This document shows, one piece after another, positions 22,679-32,437 of a DNA stretch of 64,000 nucleotides; position 1 is the stretch's first letter, and the number at the start of each line of letters is the position of its first letter. The stretch covers positions 620,001-684,000 of the forward strand of contig NZ_BNEB01000001.1 in the NCBI RefSeq assembly GCF_016860545.1, given 5' to 3'. A program made the translations under genes and the position numbers. The DNA is from Streptomyces asoensis (GTDB lineage: Bacteria; Actinomycetota; Actinomycetes; Streptomycetales; Streptomycetaceae). The notes beneath the pieces were generated by a model. It did not search any database. It saw nothing but the letters and a program-made list of their open reading frames with translations, and was not told the DNA's origin.

Positions 22679-24019
22679 TCAGGTGAGCGTGAGGGTCAGG
22701 ACGCCGGCGTACGTGCCCGGAGGCGTGAACGACGGGACGTCGAGGGAGAGCCGGGCGTCGGCGGTGAACTCGCCGCCGGTGGCCGTGCCGTCGGGCGTGG
22801 ACGCCAGGGTCGCCCCCGAGGCGCCGACGGTGCCCGCCGAACCGGCCTGACAGGTGCTCGGGCTGCCCGCCTTGGTGGCGCACGCGGGCGACCAGCTCAG
22901 CTTGCCGGCGTCGATCTTGGCGCCGGGGCCGCTGAAGTCGGTGACCTTGCCCGTCAGGGACCAGCCCGCGGGGCCGCCGCGGAAGTCCTTGACGGTCACC
23001 GTCTGGAGGGCGCCGGTCGAGGCGCCGCCCTGGCCGAAGTCCACCCCGGACAGCTGGACGGCGTCCCCGGCCTGGGACATCGACAGCGTGCCCGCGCGGA
23101 CCGTGGTGGTCACCTTCTGGCTGCCGTCCGGTACGGGCTGGTCGTCGATGACGACGTACGCGACCGGTCCCGCGCCGAGGTCCGAGCTCCACGCGCCGCC
23201 CTCGTACGCCACGACACCGGTCGTGGTGAGGTCACTGACGGCGAGCGAGCCGGAGATCCCGCCCTGGGCGTTCGCGGTCACGGTCGCCGTGTCCGCGGTC
23301 TGGGTGGTCCCGGAGCGTCCGGCCAGGGTGACCGCCGCGCCCGGGGTGAAGCCGCTGCCCGTGACGGCGACGGTCGCGCCCGGACTCCCGGAGGCCGAAC
23401 CCAGGCTGATGGCACGGGTGTTGGCCGGGGGGTTGTCCGCGGCGGTGACGGTCTCCGACACCGGAGCGGGCGGGTTGGTCACCGTGCAGGGGGTGTCGAG
23501 TTCCAGGATGTAGCTGGTGTGGATGTTGTAGTCGCCGGGCGAGAGGGCGATCGCGCCGGGCGCGGTGACCGTGAAGGTGCCGGTCATGGAGAACGACGGG
23601 AAGGCTCCCTTGCCGGGCACCGGGTCGTTCTTCTTCGGCCCCGTGACGGTGACGCTGCCGGTCTGCGCGCCGGCGAGGGTGACCTTGCCCGTCGGCGTCA
23701 TGATGTCGGCCGGCAGGGCCAGGTCGGTGGGGTTGCTCGCGGCGGGGGTGACCACCGTGTACGTGACGGTGACGGTGTCGCCGACCTTGGGGCTGGTGTT
23801 GTCCACCGTGATCTTCGCGGTGGTGGTGCCGTCGATCGGCGGGAGACCCGCGATCGCCGGCGGGATGCAGTGCGTGGGGTAGTCCACATTGGACGCGGCG
23901 CCGGCCGGGGCCGCGAGCGCCCCGCCGGCGGTGACCGCGAGCGCGGTCGCGCCGAGCAGCGAGGCCCAGCGCCGTCTTCGGGAACCTCGGGTGCTTCCGG
24001 AACTTCGGGGTGAACCCAT
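22679..24019 (-). CDS. Secreted WxL-like / Ig-like surface protein
   Basis: 446 aa. Signal peptide about residues 1-42 (RRRRWASLLGATALAVTAGG, cut near APAGA-AS). An IPT/Ig-like repeat follows (DNTSPKVGDTVTVTYTV), then a second with SPGATVAVTGSGFTPGAAVTL. The C-terminal ~180 residues contain GWSLTGKVTDFSG and KLSWSPAC, which match the two signature regions of Firmicutes WxL domains (Trp-x-Leu then Trp). WxL domains bind peptidoglycan and pair with DUF916 proteins; the DUF916 gene is next downstream, 136 bases on. The ATG at 24019 has GGAGGAGGG upstream. A 15-bp palindrome lies about 105 bases before the start. Confidence 0.75.
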   Translation of the reverse strand: MGSPRSSGSTRGSRRRRWASLLGATALAVTAGGALAAPAGAASNVDYPTHCIPPAIAGLPPIDGTTTAKITVDNTSPKVGDTVTVTYTVVTPAASNPTDLALPADIMTPTGKVTLAGAQTGSVTVTGPKKNDPVPGKGAFPSFSMTGTFTVTAPGAIALSPGDYNIHTSYILELDTPCTVTNPPAPVSETVTAADNPPANTRAISLGSASGSPGATVAVTGSGFTPGAAVTLAGRSGTTQTADTATVTANAQGGISGSLAVSDLTTTGVVAYEGGAWSSDLGAGPVAYVVIDDQPVPDGSQKVTTTVRAGTLSMSQAGDAVQLSGVDFGQGGASTGALQTVTVKDFRGGPAGWSLTGKVTDFSGPGAKIDAGKLSWSPACATKAGSPSTCQAGSAGTVGASGATLASTPDGTATGGEFTADARLSLDVPSFTPPGTYAGVLTLTLT

Positions 24020-24121
24020 GTTGCCCCCTCCTCCAGGGTGCGGGCGCAGCGGCTCTTCTGCGCCGACAGGGGGCATTGATGTGCGGATCGCGTGAGAAGT
24101 CAATGGACATCACGCAGATAC

Positions 24122-24136
24122 CTGATGGACCGTCAG
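24122..24136. promoter_or_regulatory. Palindromic site 1 upstream of the WxL-like gene
   Basis: CTGATGGACCGTCAG, a near-perfect inverted repeat around a central A. Site 2 before the neighbouring secreted-protein gene shares the same sequence within two or three mismatches, at nearly the same distance from its start. This suggests a common regulator. Confidence 0.5.
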
Positions 24137-24190
24137 CTTCCTGCTCGCGCAGAGAAGCCGACGGCCCGTGAGCGAGGTTTCCGACCGCTA

Positions 24191-24667
24191 TCAGCTGAAC
24201 ACGAAGGGACCCGGCGCCTGCGCGGCGTTCGCCGTACAGGTGACGGTGATCCCGAAGACGACCATCTTCAGGGATCCCTTGTAGAAGTCCAGGCTGTCAC
24301 CGGAGGCCACGGTCCCGTTGAGCGGACCGACCGTGATCGGGTCGCCGGTGGCCATGGCGGGGTTCACGGCGCCGCTGAAGACCCGGGCGGCACCGGTCGA
24401 GTTCGCCATCGTGAGCGTGGAATTGATGCTGTTCGCGCCGATCGGGATCGGCGCGGTGATCGCCGTCGACGACAGCTTGAGGGTGGCGGCCGTGCCCGTC
24501 TGGGTGGCCGTGAGGGTGGCTGCGCCGCCTCCGAAGAGACCGCAGTTGGCGGTGACGGTCGCCGTCAGCGGGGTGACGGCGACAGCCGAGGGCGCGAAGG
24601 CCAGCCCGGTGACCGCGAGGGCCCCGGCCAGCATTGCCGCACCTGATCCGATTCGCTTGCCTCTCAT
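24191..24667 (-). CDS. Small secreted protein of unknown function
   Basis: 158 aa. Signal peptide about residues 1-30 (IGSGAAMLAGALAVTGLAF, cut near PSAVA-VT). The mature ~128 residues are Thr/Ala/Gly-rich with beta character and two cysteines (TANCGLFGG and TVTCTANAA), likely one disulfide near both ends. I recognise no named family. It is the first gene of a same-strand trio with the WxL-like and DUF916 proteins, and shares an upstream palindrome with the second. It is therefore presumably a component of the same surface system. The ATG at 24667 has AAGGGAG eight bases upstream. Confidence 0.7.
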   Translation of the reverse strand: MRGKRIGSGAAMLAGALAVTGLAFAPSAVAVTPLTATVTANCGLFGGGAATLTATQTGTAATLKLSSTAITAPIPIGANSINSTLTMANSTGAARVFSGAVNPAMATGDPITVGPLNGTVASGDSLDFYKGSLKMVVFGITVTCTANAAQAPGPFVFS

Positions 24668-24780
24668 GGGATCCGCTCCCTTCCCGAGTACGGGAATCCA
24701 TGTGGGGGGTGGATGGACGGGAGATGCCGACGGACCACCGCCCGGGAGGGATGGGTGCGGGCACCCTGCCCGGAGCGGAT

Positions 24781-24795
24781 CTGACGGTCCGTCGG
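24781..24795. promoter_or_regulatory. Palindromic site 2 upstream of the small secreted protein gene
   Basis: CTGACGGTCCGTCGG, about 114 bases before the start. Read on the minus strand as CCGACGGACCGTCAG, it is almost the same as site 1 at 24122-24136. Between here and the deaminase stop (24941) I see only a small hairpin, CCTGCC-TGTGAC-GGCAGG (24869-24886). Confidence 0.5.
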
Positions 24796-24940
24796 AACTT
24801 GCGGTTCCATTGATGCGTGAGCGATTCGAAAACGGCAAGGTTGAAAACCGGCCTACCTGGAGCCGCCGCCTGCCTGTGACGGCAGGTGACTCCCGGACGC
24901 CCTGGGACGGGAACGCCCCCGCGGGCGGCGCCCTAGGGGG

Positions 24941-25294
24941 TCAGGCCGTGGCGACGGTCAGGCGGACGGTTCCGTCGGGGGCGGCCAGCAGCACCGGGGT
25001 CCCCGGACCCCCGAGGTCGCCCACGGCGGCGAGATCGGCCTCGGCGGCCGCCTCCTCGGTGGTCACCACCGCCGCCGCCTCCAGCGACCGCGCGCCCGAG
25101 GCCACGGCCATCGCCACCGCCGTCTGGAGCGCGGTCAGCCGCAGCGACGGCAGGGCCACCGTCGCCGCGACATACGTACGTCCCGTCTCGTCCCGTACGG
25201 CGGCCCCCTCGGGCACACCGTTACGGGCCCGCGCGGAACGGGCCAGGGTGACGATCTTGCGGTCCTCGGGGTCGAGCGCGTTGCTGTCGGTCAT
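24941..25294 (-). CDS. Cytidine deaminase-like protein lacking zinc ligands
   Basis: 117 aa. Length, the start ALDPEDRKIVTLARSARARNGVPEGAAV and the order of strands match cytidine deaminases, but the catalytic motifs are gone. Where active enzymes have (C/H)-A-E the sequence reads LRLTALQTAVAM, and the later P-C-x-x-C pair is absent; the protein has no cysteine at all. It therefore cannot bind the catalytic zinc in the usual way and is probably not a deaminase; it may be a structural or binding relative. It follows the MmcQ gene by 55 bases in the same direction and is widely mis-labelled from the fold. Confidence 0.75.
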   Translation of the reverse strand: MTDSNALDPEDRKIVTLARSARARNGVPEGAAVRDETGRTYVAATVALPSLRLTALQTAVAMAVASGARSLEAAAVVTTEEAAAEADLAAVGDLGGPGTPVLLAAPDGTVRLTVATA

Positions 25295-25349
25295 GCCCCG
25301 AGCATACGAAGAACCGGCCGGGGCCCGGCGACGCGGCCACGGGGCGGAC

Positions 25350-25709
25350 TCAGGGCCGGTCGAGCCTCAGCCGCTCGGCCCTCGGCAGCCCGGCGACCAC
25401 CAGGTCGTAGGAGTCCTCGACGAGCTCGCGCACCAGCCGCTCGGGAAGCCCCGCGTCGACCGTCACCGTGTTCCAGTGCCGCTTGTTCATGTGGTAGCCG
25501 GGCACGATCAGCCCCTCGTGCTCCCCGCGCAGGCGCACCGCGTCGTCCGGGTCGCACTTGAGGTTCACCGTCAGGGGCCGCGCGTCCAGGGTCGTCAGGG
25601 CGAACAGCTTGCCGCCGACCTTGAAGACCGAGATCTCCGGACGGAAGGGGAAGTCCTCCACCGCCGCGTTGAAGGAGAGGCACAGGGCACGCAGTTGCTG
25701 AGGTGTCAT
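25350..25709 (-). CDS. MmcQ/YjbR family protein
   Basis: 119 aa with the small CyaY-like fold. The N-terminal motif is FPFRPEISVFKVGGKLFAL and the family's second signature is GYHMNKRHWNTVTVD. MmcQ/YjbR proteins have been proposed to bind DNA, but the cellular role is poorly known. It lies between the CNNM gene (22 bases upstream) and the deaminase-like gene, all on one strand, and is probably part of that operon. The start ATG at 25709 opens directly onto the conserved helix TPQQLRALCLSF. Confidence 0.85.
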   Translation of the reverse strand: MTPQQLRALCLSFNAAVEDFPFRPEISVFKVGGKLFALTTLDARPLTVNLKCDPDDAVRLRGEHEGLIVPGYHMNKRHWNTVTVDAGLPERLVRELVEDSYDLVVAGLPRAERLRLDRP

Positions 25710-25731
25710 GGCGTCACTCCCGTCGGCCCGG

Positions 25732-27048
25732 TCATTCCGCTTCCGCCTCTTCCTGCCGCTCGGCCTCCGGTCCGGCCGGGACGACGGGCTCCACCAGCAC
25801 CGTGACGATCTTGTTCCGGCGGCCGGCCGCCGCCTCCGCCGTCAGCCGCAGCCCGCGCCCGTCCGGCAGGTCGACCACGCTCGACGCGCCGGCGATGGGC
25901 ACCCGGCCCAGGGCCTTGGCGAGCAGCCCTCCGACGGTCTCCACGTCCTCGTCGTCGTACTCGTCGAGGCCGTACAGCTCGCCGAGGTCGGTGATGTCGA
26001 GGCGGGCCGTGACCCGGTGGCGGTCGTCTCCGAGTTCCTCCACGGGCGGGAGCTCCCGGTCGTACTCGTCGGTGATCTCGCCGACGATCTCCTCCAGGAT
26101 GTCCTCGATGGTCACGATGCCGGCCGTGCCGCCGTACTCGTCGATGACGACGGCGACGTGGTTGCGGTCCTGCTGCATCTCCCTGAGCAGGTCACCGGCG
26201 TTCTTGGTGTCGGGCACGAACGCGGCGGGCCGCATCGCCGTCGACACCAGCTCGCCCTCGGCGTCCCGGTTGATGTGCGTCTTGCGGACCAGGTCCTTCA
26301 GATACACGATGCCGACGATGTCGTCCTCGTTCTCCCCGGTCACGGGTATGCGGGAGAAGCCGGACCGCAGGGCGAGGGTGAGGGCCTGGCGGATGGTCTT
26401 GTACCGCTCGATGACGACGAGGTCGGTCCGCGGGACCATGACCTCGCGCACGAGGGTGTCGCCGAGCTCGAAGACGGAGTGCACCATGCGGCGCTCGTCG
26501 TCCTCGATCAGGGACTCCTTCTCGGCGAGGTCCACCAGCGCGCGCAGTTCCGCCTCGGAGGCGAAGGGGCCCCGGCGGAAGCCCTTGCCGGGGGTGAGCG
26601 CGTTGCCGATGAGGATCAGCAGCGAGGGGATCGGGCCCATGATCCGCGCCAGCGGGAGGAGCACGTACGCGGCCGCCGTGGCGGTGTTCAGCGGATGCTG
26701 GCGGCCGATGGTGCGCGGGGAGACGCCGACGGCGACGTACGAGACGAGGACCATCACGCCGATCGCCGCGAACAGGGCCCCGGTCGTGCCGTCGATCTCC
26801 TGGAGGCAGGCGTAGGTGACCAGCGCGGCGGCCGCCATCTCGCAGGCGACCCGGACCAGCAGCGCCACGTTCAGGTAGCGGGTGGGGTCGGCGGCGATCT
26901 GCGCGAGCTTGGCGCTGCCCCGCCGCCCGGACCGCACGGCCTCCTCGGCACGGAAACTGGAGACGCGCGCGAGGCCCGCCTCCGCGCAGGCGGCGAGCCA
27001 GGCGACGACGACCAGGGCGATCGCGCCGGCGACGAGCGTCGGGCTCAT
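25732..27048 (-). CDS. CNNM/CorC-type membrane protein (hemolysin family)
   Basis: 438 aa. The N-terminal DUF21/CNNM domain has about four hydrophobic helices (first at residues 5-25) and ends near [12 protein letters not shown]. Two CBS domains follow (around residues 195-310; motifs [11 protein letters not shown] and [29 protein letters not shown]), and a CorC/HlyC C-terminal domain (from about residue 340). CNNM proteins export or regulate magnesium, with CBS domains sensing Mg-ATP. The start overlaps the ybeY stop as ATGA (27045-27048), so the two are coupled, an arrangement conserved in actinobacteria. Confidence 0.9.
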   Translation of the reverse strand: MSPTLVAGAIALVVVAWLAACAEAGLARVSSFRAEEAVRSGRRGSAKLAQIAADPTRYLNVALLVRVACEMAAAALVTYACLQEIDGTTGALFAAIGVMVLVSYVAVGVSPRTIGRQHPLNTATAAAYVLLPLARIMGPIPSLLILIGNALTPGKGFRRGPFASEAELRALVDLAEKESLIEDDERRMVHSVFELGDTLVREVMVPRTDLVVIERYKTIRQALTLALRSGFSRIPVTGENEDDIVGIVYLKDLVRKTHINRDAEGELVSTAMRPAAFVPDTKNAGDLLREMQQDRNHVAVVIDEYGGTAGIVTIEDILEEIVGEITDEYDRELPPVEELGDDRHRVTARLDITDLGELYGLDEYDDEDVETVGGLLAKALGRVPIAGASSVVDLPDGRGLRLTAEAAAGRRNKIVTVLVEPVVPAGPEAERQEEAEAE

Positions 27049-27542
27049 GAGACGGTCGGGGCCGGGGACGGGCCGGTGAAGCCCTTCTCGGCACGCCAGC
27101 CGTCGACGATGGCGGCCTGGAGACCGAACATCTCGGCCTTCTCGTCGGCCTCCTCGTGGTCGTACCCGAGGAGGTGGAGCACGCCGTGGACGGTGAGCAG
27201 CTGGAGCTCCTCGTCCATGGAGTGCTCCGTGGGCGCTTCCTTGCCCTGCCGCTCGGCGACCTCGGGACACAGCACGATGTCGCCGAGGAGGCCCTGCGGG
27301 GGCTCGTCGTCGTCCTTCGACGGCGGACGCAGCTCGTCCATCGGGAAGGACATGACGTCCGTCGGCCCCGGCAGGTCCATCCACTGGATGTGCAGCTGCT
27401 CCATGGCGTCGGCGTCCACCACGATCACCGAGAGCTCGGAGAGCGGGTGGATGCGCATCCGTGTGAGCGCGTAGCGGGCGATGTCGAGGATCGCCTGCTC
27501 GTCGACCTCGGTTCCGGACTCGTTGTTGACGTCGATCGACAT
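27045..27542 (-). CDS. ybeY: Endoribonuclease YbeY
   Basis: 165 aa single-strand RNase used in 16S rRNA 3' maturation and ribosome quality control. The zinc-binding signature [13 protein letters not shown] (HGxLHLxGYDH) lies near residue 115-127, with the three histidines intact. Upstream [18 protein letters not shown] is also conserved. It sits between phoH (13 bases upstream) and the CNNM gene (overlapping), the standard actinobacterial order phoH-ybeY-CNNM-era. The ATG at 27542 is supported by the conserved N-terminus IDVNNESG. Confidence 0.95.
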   Translation of the reverse strand: MSIDVNNESGTEVDEQAILDIARYALTRMRIHPLSELSVIVVDADAMEQLHIQWMDLPGPTDVMSFPMDELRPPSKDDDEPPQGLLGDIVLCPEVAERQGKEAPTEHSMDEELQLLTVHGVLHLLGYDHEEADEKAEMFGLQAAIVDGWRAEKGFTGPSPAPTVS

Positions 27543-27555
27543 GGTGCTGGCTTGT

Positions 27556-28614
<1,059 letters not shown>

Positions 28615-28748
28615 AGACCGGCCCGAAAGCCTCTACGTCCTCCCGGATGCGTCTCGCCTGCCACAAGGGCGGCCTGGCGAGTTCAAGGGTACGCCAGGGG
28701 ACTGACAACGCCGTAGGGCTTTTCCCGGGCGCCAGGGGCCCGGGGGGC

Positions 28749-29951
28749 CTACGCGGAGCGGCCGAAACCGATCGTCGGCACCGCTCTGCGCAACGGCCAC
28801 GGGGTGCCCTCCCCCGCCTCGGGGAGCAGCGCGGGGAGCAGGTCGTCCAGGAAGGCGTACCGGCGCAGCGCCCCGGGGTCCTGGCCCTCGACCGACTGGA
28901 CCCTGCGCCACCAGGCGGCGATCTCGGACCAGCCGGGGGCGGACAGCGAGCCGCCGAACTCCTGCACGGACAGGGCCGCGGTGAGACCGGCGAAGGCGAG
29001 GCGGTCGGCGAGCGGCCAGCCGGCCAGGGTGCCGGTGACGAAGCCGGCGACGAAGACGTCCCCGGCGCCGGTCGGGTCGAGTGCCTCGACGGCGATGGCG
29101 GGGACCTCGGCGGACTCGCCGGAGCGCCGGTCGACGGCGTAGGCGCCCTCGGCGCCGAGGGTCACGACGGCGAGCGGCACGTACGCGGTGAGGGCGTGGG
29201 CGGCGGCGCGGGGGCAGGAGGCGCCGGTGTAGCGCATGGCCTCCTGCGCGTTGGGCAGGAAGGCCTCGCAGTGCGCCAGGTCGGTGAGGCCGGCCAGGTC
29301 CCAGGCACCGGTGTCGTCCCATCCGACGTCGGCGAAGACGCGGGTGCCGCGGGCGGCCGCCCGCTCGATCCAGGGGGCGGGTCTACCGGGGGTGAGGGAG
29401 GCGACGGCGGCGCGGGCGTGCGGGGGGTGTTCCGGCGCGCCCTCCTGGACCAGGGCGGCCTCCAGGGGCGGTTCGTGGCCGTGGGAGACCATGGTCCGTT
29501 CGCCCTCGTAGGCCATGGAGACGGTGACGGGCGAGTGCCAGCCGGGGAGGGAGCGCGAGGGGGTGAGGTCGATGCCCTCGCCCTGTTCCAGGGCGTCCCA
29601 GCAGTACTCGCCGTAGTGGTCGTCACCGAAGGCGGCCGCGAGCGAGGTGCGCAGGCCCAGGCGGGCGAGCGCGGTGGCCATGTTGGCGACGCCCCCGGGG
29701 CTCGACCCCATGCCGCGCGCCCAGGACTCGGTGCCGCGCACCGGGGCGGAGTCCAGCCCGGTGAAGATGATGTCGAGAAAGACGGTGCCGGTGAGGTAGA
29801 CGTCCCACGGCGGATCGGTGGGGCCGCGCAGGGCGGCCAGGGGGTCGACCCGCGCGGCCCGGCGGTCGCCCTGGCCGGTCTGGCCCGTTCGGCCGGTCTG
29901 CCCGGTGTGGCGGTGGTGTCCCTCTCCGGTGGACGCGTTGGACGCGGTCAC
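28749..29951 (-). CDS. PfkB-family carbohydrate kinase
   Basis: 400 aa ribokinase-type sugar or nucleoside kinase, phosphorylating a hydroxymethyl group with ATP. The first PfkB signature is SSPGGVANMATALARLG; the second, DPTGAGDVFVAGFV, holds the catalytic Asp (GAGD). The N-terminal ~35 residues (HTGQTGRTGQTGQGDRRA) are an unusual Thr-Gly-Gln repeat, not part of the fold, so the true start may be later, although no better ribosome site was seen. The C-terminus extends about 60 residues beyond the usual end. The substrate cannot be read from sequence. Confidence 0.85.
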   Translation of the reverse strand: MTASNASTGEGHHRHTGQTGRTGQTGQGDRRAARVDPLAALRGPTDPPWDVYLTGTVFLDIIFTGLDSAPVRGTESWARGMGSSPGGVANMATALARLGLRTSLAAAFGDDHYGEYCWDALEQGEGIDLTPSRSLPGWHSPVTVSMAYEGERTMVSHGHEPPLEAALVQEGAPEHPPHARAAVASLTPGRPAPWIERAAARGTRVFADVGWDDTGAWDLAGLTDLAHCEAFLPNAQEAMRYTGASCPRAAAHALTAYVPLAVVTLGAEGAYAVDRRSGESAEVPAIAVEALDPTGAGDVFVAGFVTGTLAGWPLADRLAFAGLTAALSVQEFGGSLSAPGWSEIAAWWRRVQSVEGQDPGALRRYAFLDDLLPALLPEAGEGTPWPLRRAVPTIGFGRSA

Positions 29952-30069
29952 GGTGCGCTCCCTGACGTGGTGCCGTTGTGGCCAGTGTGCACCACGGCAC
30001 CGACGACACGCCGTCCGTCACGCGCGGCGCCGGGACACCGGTCGCGCCCCGGCTCACGTCCTCACGGGG

Positions 30070-31365
30070 TCACCAGCGGGGGACGGCCGGGGTGACCCAG
30101 GCGGGGTCGGCGATCCGCATGGCCGCCGCGTCGTCGCGCTCGCGCAGGGCGCCGTCGTCGTCGAGCCAGCGCCGGTGCAGGAACCGGAGGCGGTCGTGGT
30201 CGAGTTCGACGCCGAGGCCGGGCGCGTCCGGCACGGTCACCTTCCCGCCGTCGAAGGTCAGGCGTTCGGTGAGGACGTCCTCGGACTGCCACGGGTAGTG
30301 GGAGTCGCAGGCGTGGTGGAGGTCCGCCACGGTGGACGCCACATGGGTCATCGCCGCGAGCGAGATGCCCAGGTGGGTGTTGGAGTGCATGGAGATGCCG
30401 ACGCCGAACGTCCGGCAGATCGCGGCGAGTTCCCTGGTATTGCGCAGGCCGCCCCAGTAGTGGTGGTCGGAGAGGACCACCTGCACGGCGTCGCTCGCGA
30501 ACGCCTCCTCGATCTCGGCGAACGTCGTCACGCACATGTTGGTGGCGAGCGGCACGCCGGTCCGCGCGGCCACCTCGGCCATGGCCGGGGTGCCGAGCGC
30601 GGGGTCCTCCAGGTACTCGAGGAGGCCGCCGATCTCGTCGGCGACCTTCAGCGAGGTCCCGACGGACCAGGCGCCGTTGGGGTCGAGCCGCAGCGGGTGG
30701 CCGGGGAAGGCCTCGGCCAGTGCCCGGACGGCCGCGATCTCCTCCTCCGGCGGGAAGACACCGCCCTTGAGCTTGAAGGAGGTGAACCCGTGCCGTTCCT
30801 TGAAGCGCCGGGCCTGTTCGACGATCCCGGCCGGGTCGACGGCGGCGCCCCAGTCGTCCTTCTCGGCGGGGACGCCCTCGGGGTGGGCGGCCCACTTGTA
30901 GAAGAGGTAGGCGCTGTACTCGACGGCGTCGCGCACCTTGCCGCCGAGCAGGGCGTGCACCGGCAGGCCGAGCGCCTTGCCGAGGGCGTCGAGGCAGGCG
31001 ACCTCGAAGGCGGAGAGGACGGACAGGCGCAGCTTGTCGGCGGTCTGGACGCCGCGCAGTCCGCCGACGTCGACCCGGGCGGAGGTCCGGGAGCTGTCGA
31101 CGGCCACCTCGCCGGCGAGGGCGGTCAGGCCGTTGAGGTCGCTCACCCGGCGGCCGCGCAGCCGCTCGGCGAACGGGCGGGCCAGTTCCAGGTACTTGGT
31201 GTCGCCGTAGGTCTCGCCGACGCCGGTGGTGCCGTCCGCCGTCACGACCTCCACGATCAGCCGGGGGGTGTACGGCTGGTGGACGCCCTGGGTGTTCAGC
31301 AGCGGCGGGTCGGCGACCAGGATCGGGGTCAGCCGGACGTCCGTGACGGTGAGGTCGGGGCTCAC
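30070..31365 (-). CDS. gudD: Glucarate dehydratase family protein
   Basis: 431 aa enolase-superfamily enzyme. Glucarate dehydratases remove water from D-glucarate to give 5-keto-4-deoxyglucarate. The catalytic K-x-K is in FTSFKLKGGVF; metal ligands follow in LRLDPNGAWSV and ALGTP; the His/Asn pair is in GISMHSNTHLGISL. The GTG at 31365 overlaps the kdgD stop as GTGA. With the next enzyme it forms the first two steps of glucarate degradation to 2-oxoglutarate semialdehyde; the final dehydrogenase is not in the window. The pathway would supply carbon from plant sugar acids. Confidence 0.88.
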   Translation of the reverse strand: MSPDLTVTDVRLTPILVADPPLLNTQGVHQPYTPRLIVEVVTADGTTGVGETYGDTKYLELARPFAERLRGRRVSDLNGLTALAGEVAVDSSRTSARVDVGGLRGVQTADKLRLSVLSAFEVACLDALGKALGLPVHALLGGKVRDAVEYSAYLFYKWAAHPEGVPAEKDDWGAAVDPAGIVEQARRFKERHGFTSFKLKGGVFPPEEEIAAVRALAEAFPGHPLRLDPNGAWSVGTSLKVADEIGGLLEYLEDPALGTPAMAEVAARTGVPLATNMCVTTFAEIEEAFASDAVQVVLSDHHYWGGLRNTRELAAICRTFGVGISMHSNTHLGISLAAMTHVASTVADLHHACDSHYPWQSEDVLTERLTFDGGKVTVPDAPGLGVELDHDRLRFLHRRWLDDDGALRERDDAAAMRIADPAWVTPAVPRW

Positions 31366-32300
31366 AGCGCGGCTCCTACGAGGTCGAGGCCGGCGGTCAG
31401 GAGGTCCCTGAGCTCGGCGAGGTCGGCGGGCGAGGGGTCGGTGAGGGGGGCGCGGACGGGGCCGACGGGGCGGCCGCGCAGCCGGGCGGCCGCCTTCACC
31501 AGGGACACGGCGTACCCCGGCACCCGGTCGCGCAGTTCGACGAGCGGGACGTAGAAGTCGCGCAGCAGCCGGTCCACCGTCTTGTCGTCGCCGTCGCGCA
31601 GGGCCGTGAAGAAGGCGTTCGCGATCTCCGGGGCGAAGGCGTGGACGGCGGAGGAGTAGGCGGGGACGCCCACGGCGGCGTAGGCGCGGGCCTGGATCTC
31701 GGCGGTGGCGGCGCCGTTGAAGAAGAGGAAGCCCTCGGGGGCGGCGAGGGTGAGCCGCTGGAGTCGGTCGAGGTCGCTGTGTCCGTCCTTGAGGCCGATG
31801 ACGGAGGGGAGGGCGGCGATGCGTCCGAGCGAGGCGGCGGTGAAGGCGACCTGGCCGCGCTGGTATGCGATGAGCGGCAGCCGGGTGCGGGCGGCGAGCT
31901 GTTCCAGCTGGGCGACGAGGCCGTCCTGCGGGGCGGCGACGAGGTAGTGCGGCAGGACGAGCAGGGCGTCGGCGCCCGCTTCCTGCGCGATCCGCGCGAA
32001 GCGGGCGGCCTGGGCCCAGCCGTAGCCCACCCCGGCGACGACGGGCAGCCGGCCGGCCGCCTCCTCGACGGTGATCGTCACGACCTGCCGGTACTCGTCC
32101 TCGTCGAGGGAGAAGAACTCGCCGGTGCCGCAGGCGGGGAAGACGGCCCCCGGGGCGGTCGCGATCTGTGCCGCGACATGGGCGCGGAACCCGTCGGGGT
32201 CGAGGGAGCCGTCGTCGCGGAAGGCGGTGAGCGGGAAGGACAGCACCCCCCGGGTCATGCCGTCCCGCAGCCGCCGCACCGTTTCGCTGTCGGAGCTCAC
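31362..32300 (-). CDS. kdgD: 5-dehydro-4-deoxyglucarate dehydratase
   Basis: 312 aa DapA/NAL-superfamily TIM-barrel aldolase. It dehydrates and decarboxylates 5-keto-4-deoxyglucarate to 2,5-dioxopentanoate. The Schiff-base Lys is in SVIGLKDGHSD and the catalytic Tyr in PLIAYQRGQV. The family start VLSFPLTAFRDDGSLD and FPACGTGEFFSL match. Length is normal. It is the first gene of the operon, immediately downstream of a promoter, and gudD overlaps its stop. The divergent IclR gene is likely its repressor. Confidence 0.9.
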   Translation of the reverse strand: MSSDSETVRRLRDGMTRGVLSFPLTAFRDDGSLDPDGFRAHVAAQIATAPGAVFPACGTGEFFSLDEDEYRQVVTITVEEAAGRLPVVAGVGYGWAQAARFARIAQEAGADALLVLPHYLVAAPQDGLVAQLEQLAARTRLPLIAYQRGQVAFTAASLGRIAALPSVIGLKDGHSDLDRLQRLTLAAPEGFLFFNGAATAEIQARAYAAVGVPAYSSAVHAFAPEIANAFFTALRDGDDKTVDRLLRDFYVPLVELRDRVPGYAVSLVKAAARLRGRPVGPVRAPLTDPSPADLAELRDLLTAGLDLVGAAL

Positions 32301-32437
32301 CCTCGGTCATCTCCCTACATGGACGCTGTCTATATATGAAGATGAAGATTAGATACGCGAACGGTCATCGTCAATGGGACGGTCCCGGACCCGGCCTCGG
32401 ACGCGCCCGGCCGGACCCGGCGTCCTACGATCGGCCC
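32301..32437. promoter_or_regulatory. gud operon promoter and AT-rich operator region
   Basis: On the minus strand TTGACG (32369-32374) and TAATCT (32346-32351) are 17 bases apart, a good housekeeping promoter for kdgD-gudD. From 32330 to 32355 the DNA is strikingly AT-rich (CTTCATCTTCATATATAGAC on the minus strand) and would overlap the transcription start, a natural site for the divergent IclR repressor. No perfect palindrome is present. Confidence 0.6.

Noticed and set aside
28749..29951. TGQTGRTGQ repeat as evidence of a separate peptide
   Set aside because: It is in frame with the kinase and only a low-complexity N-terminus; the true start may simply be later.
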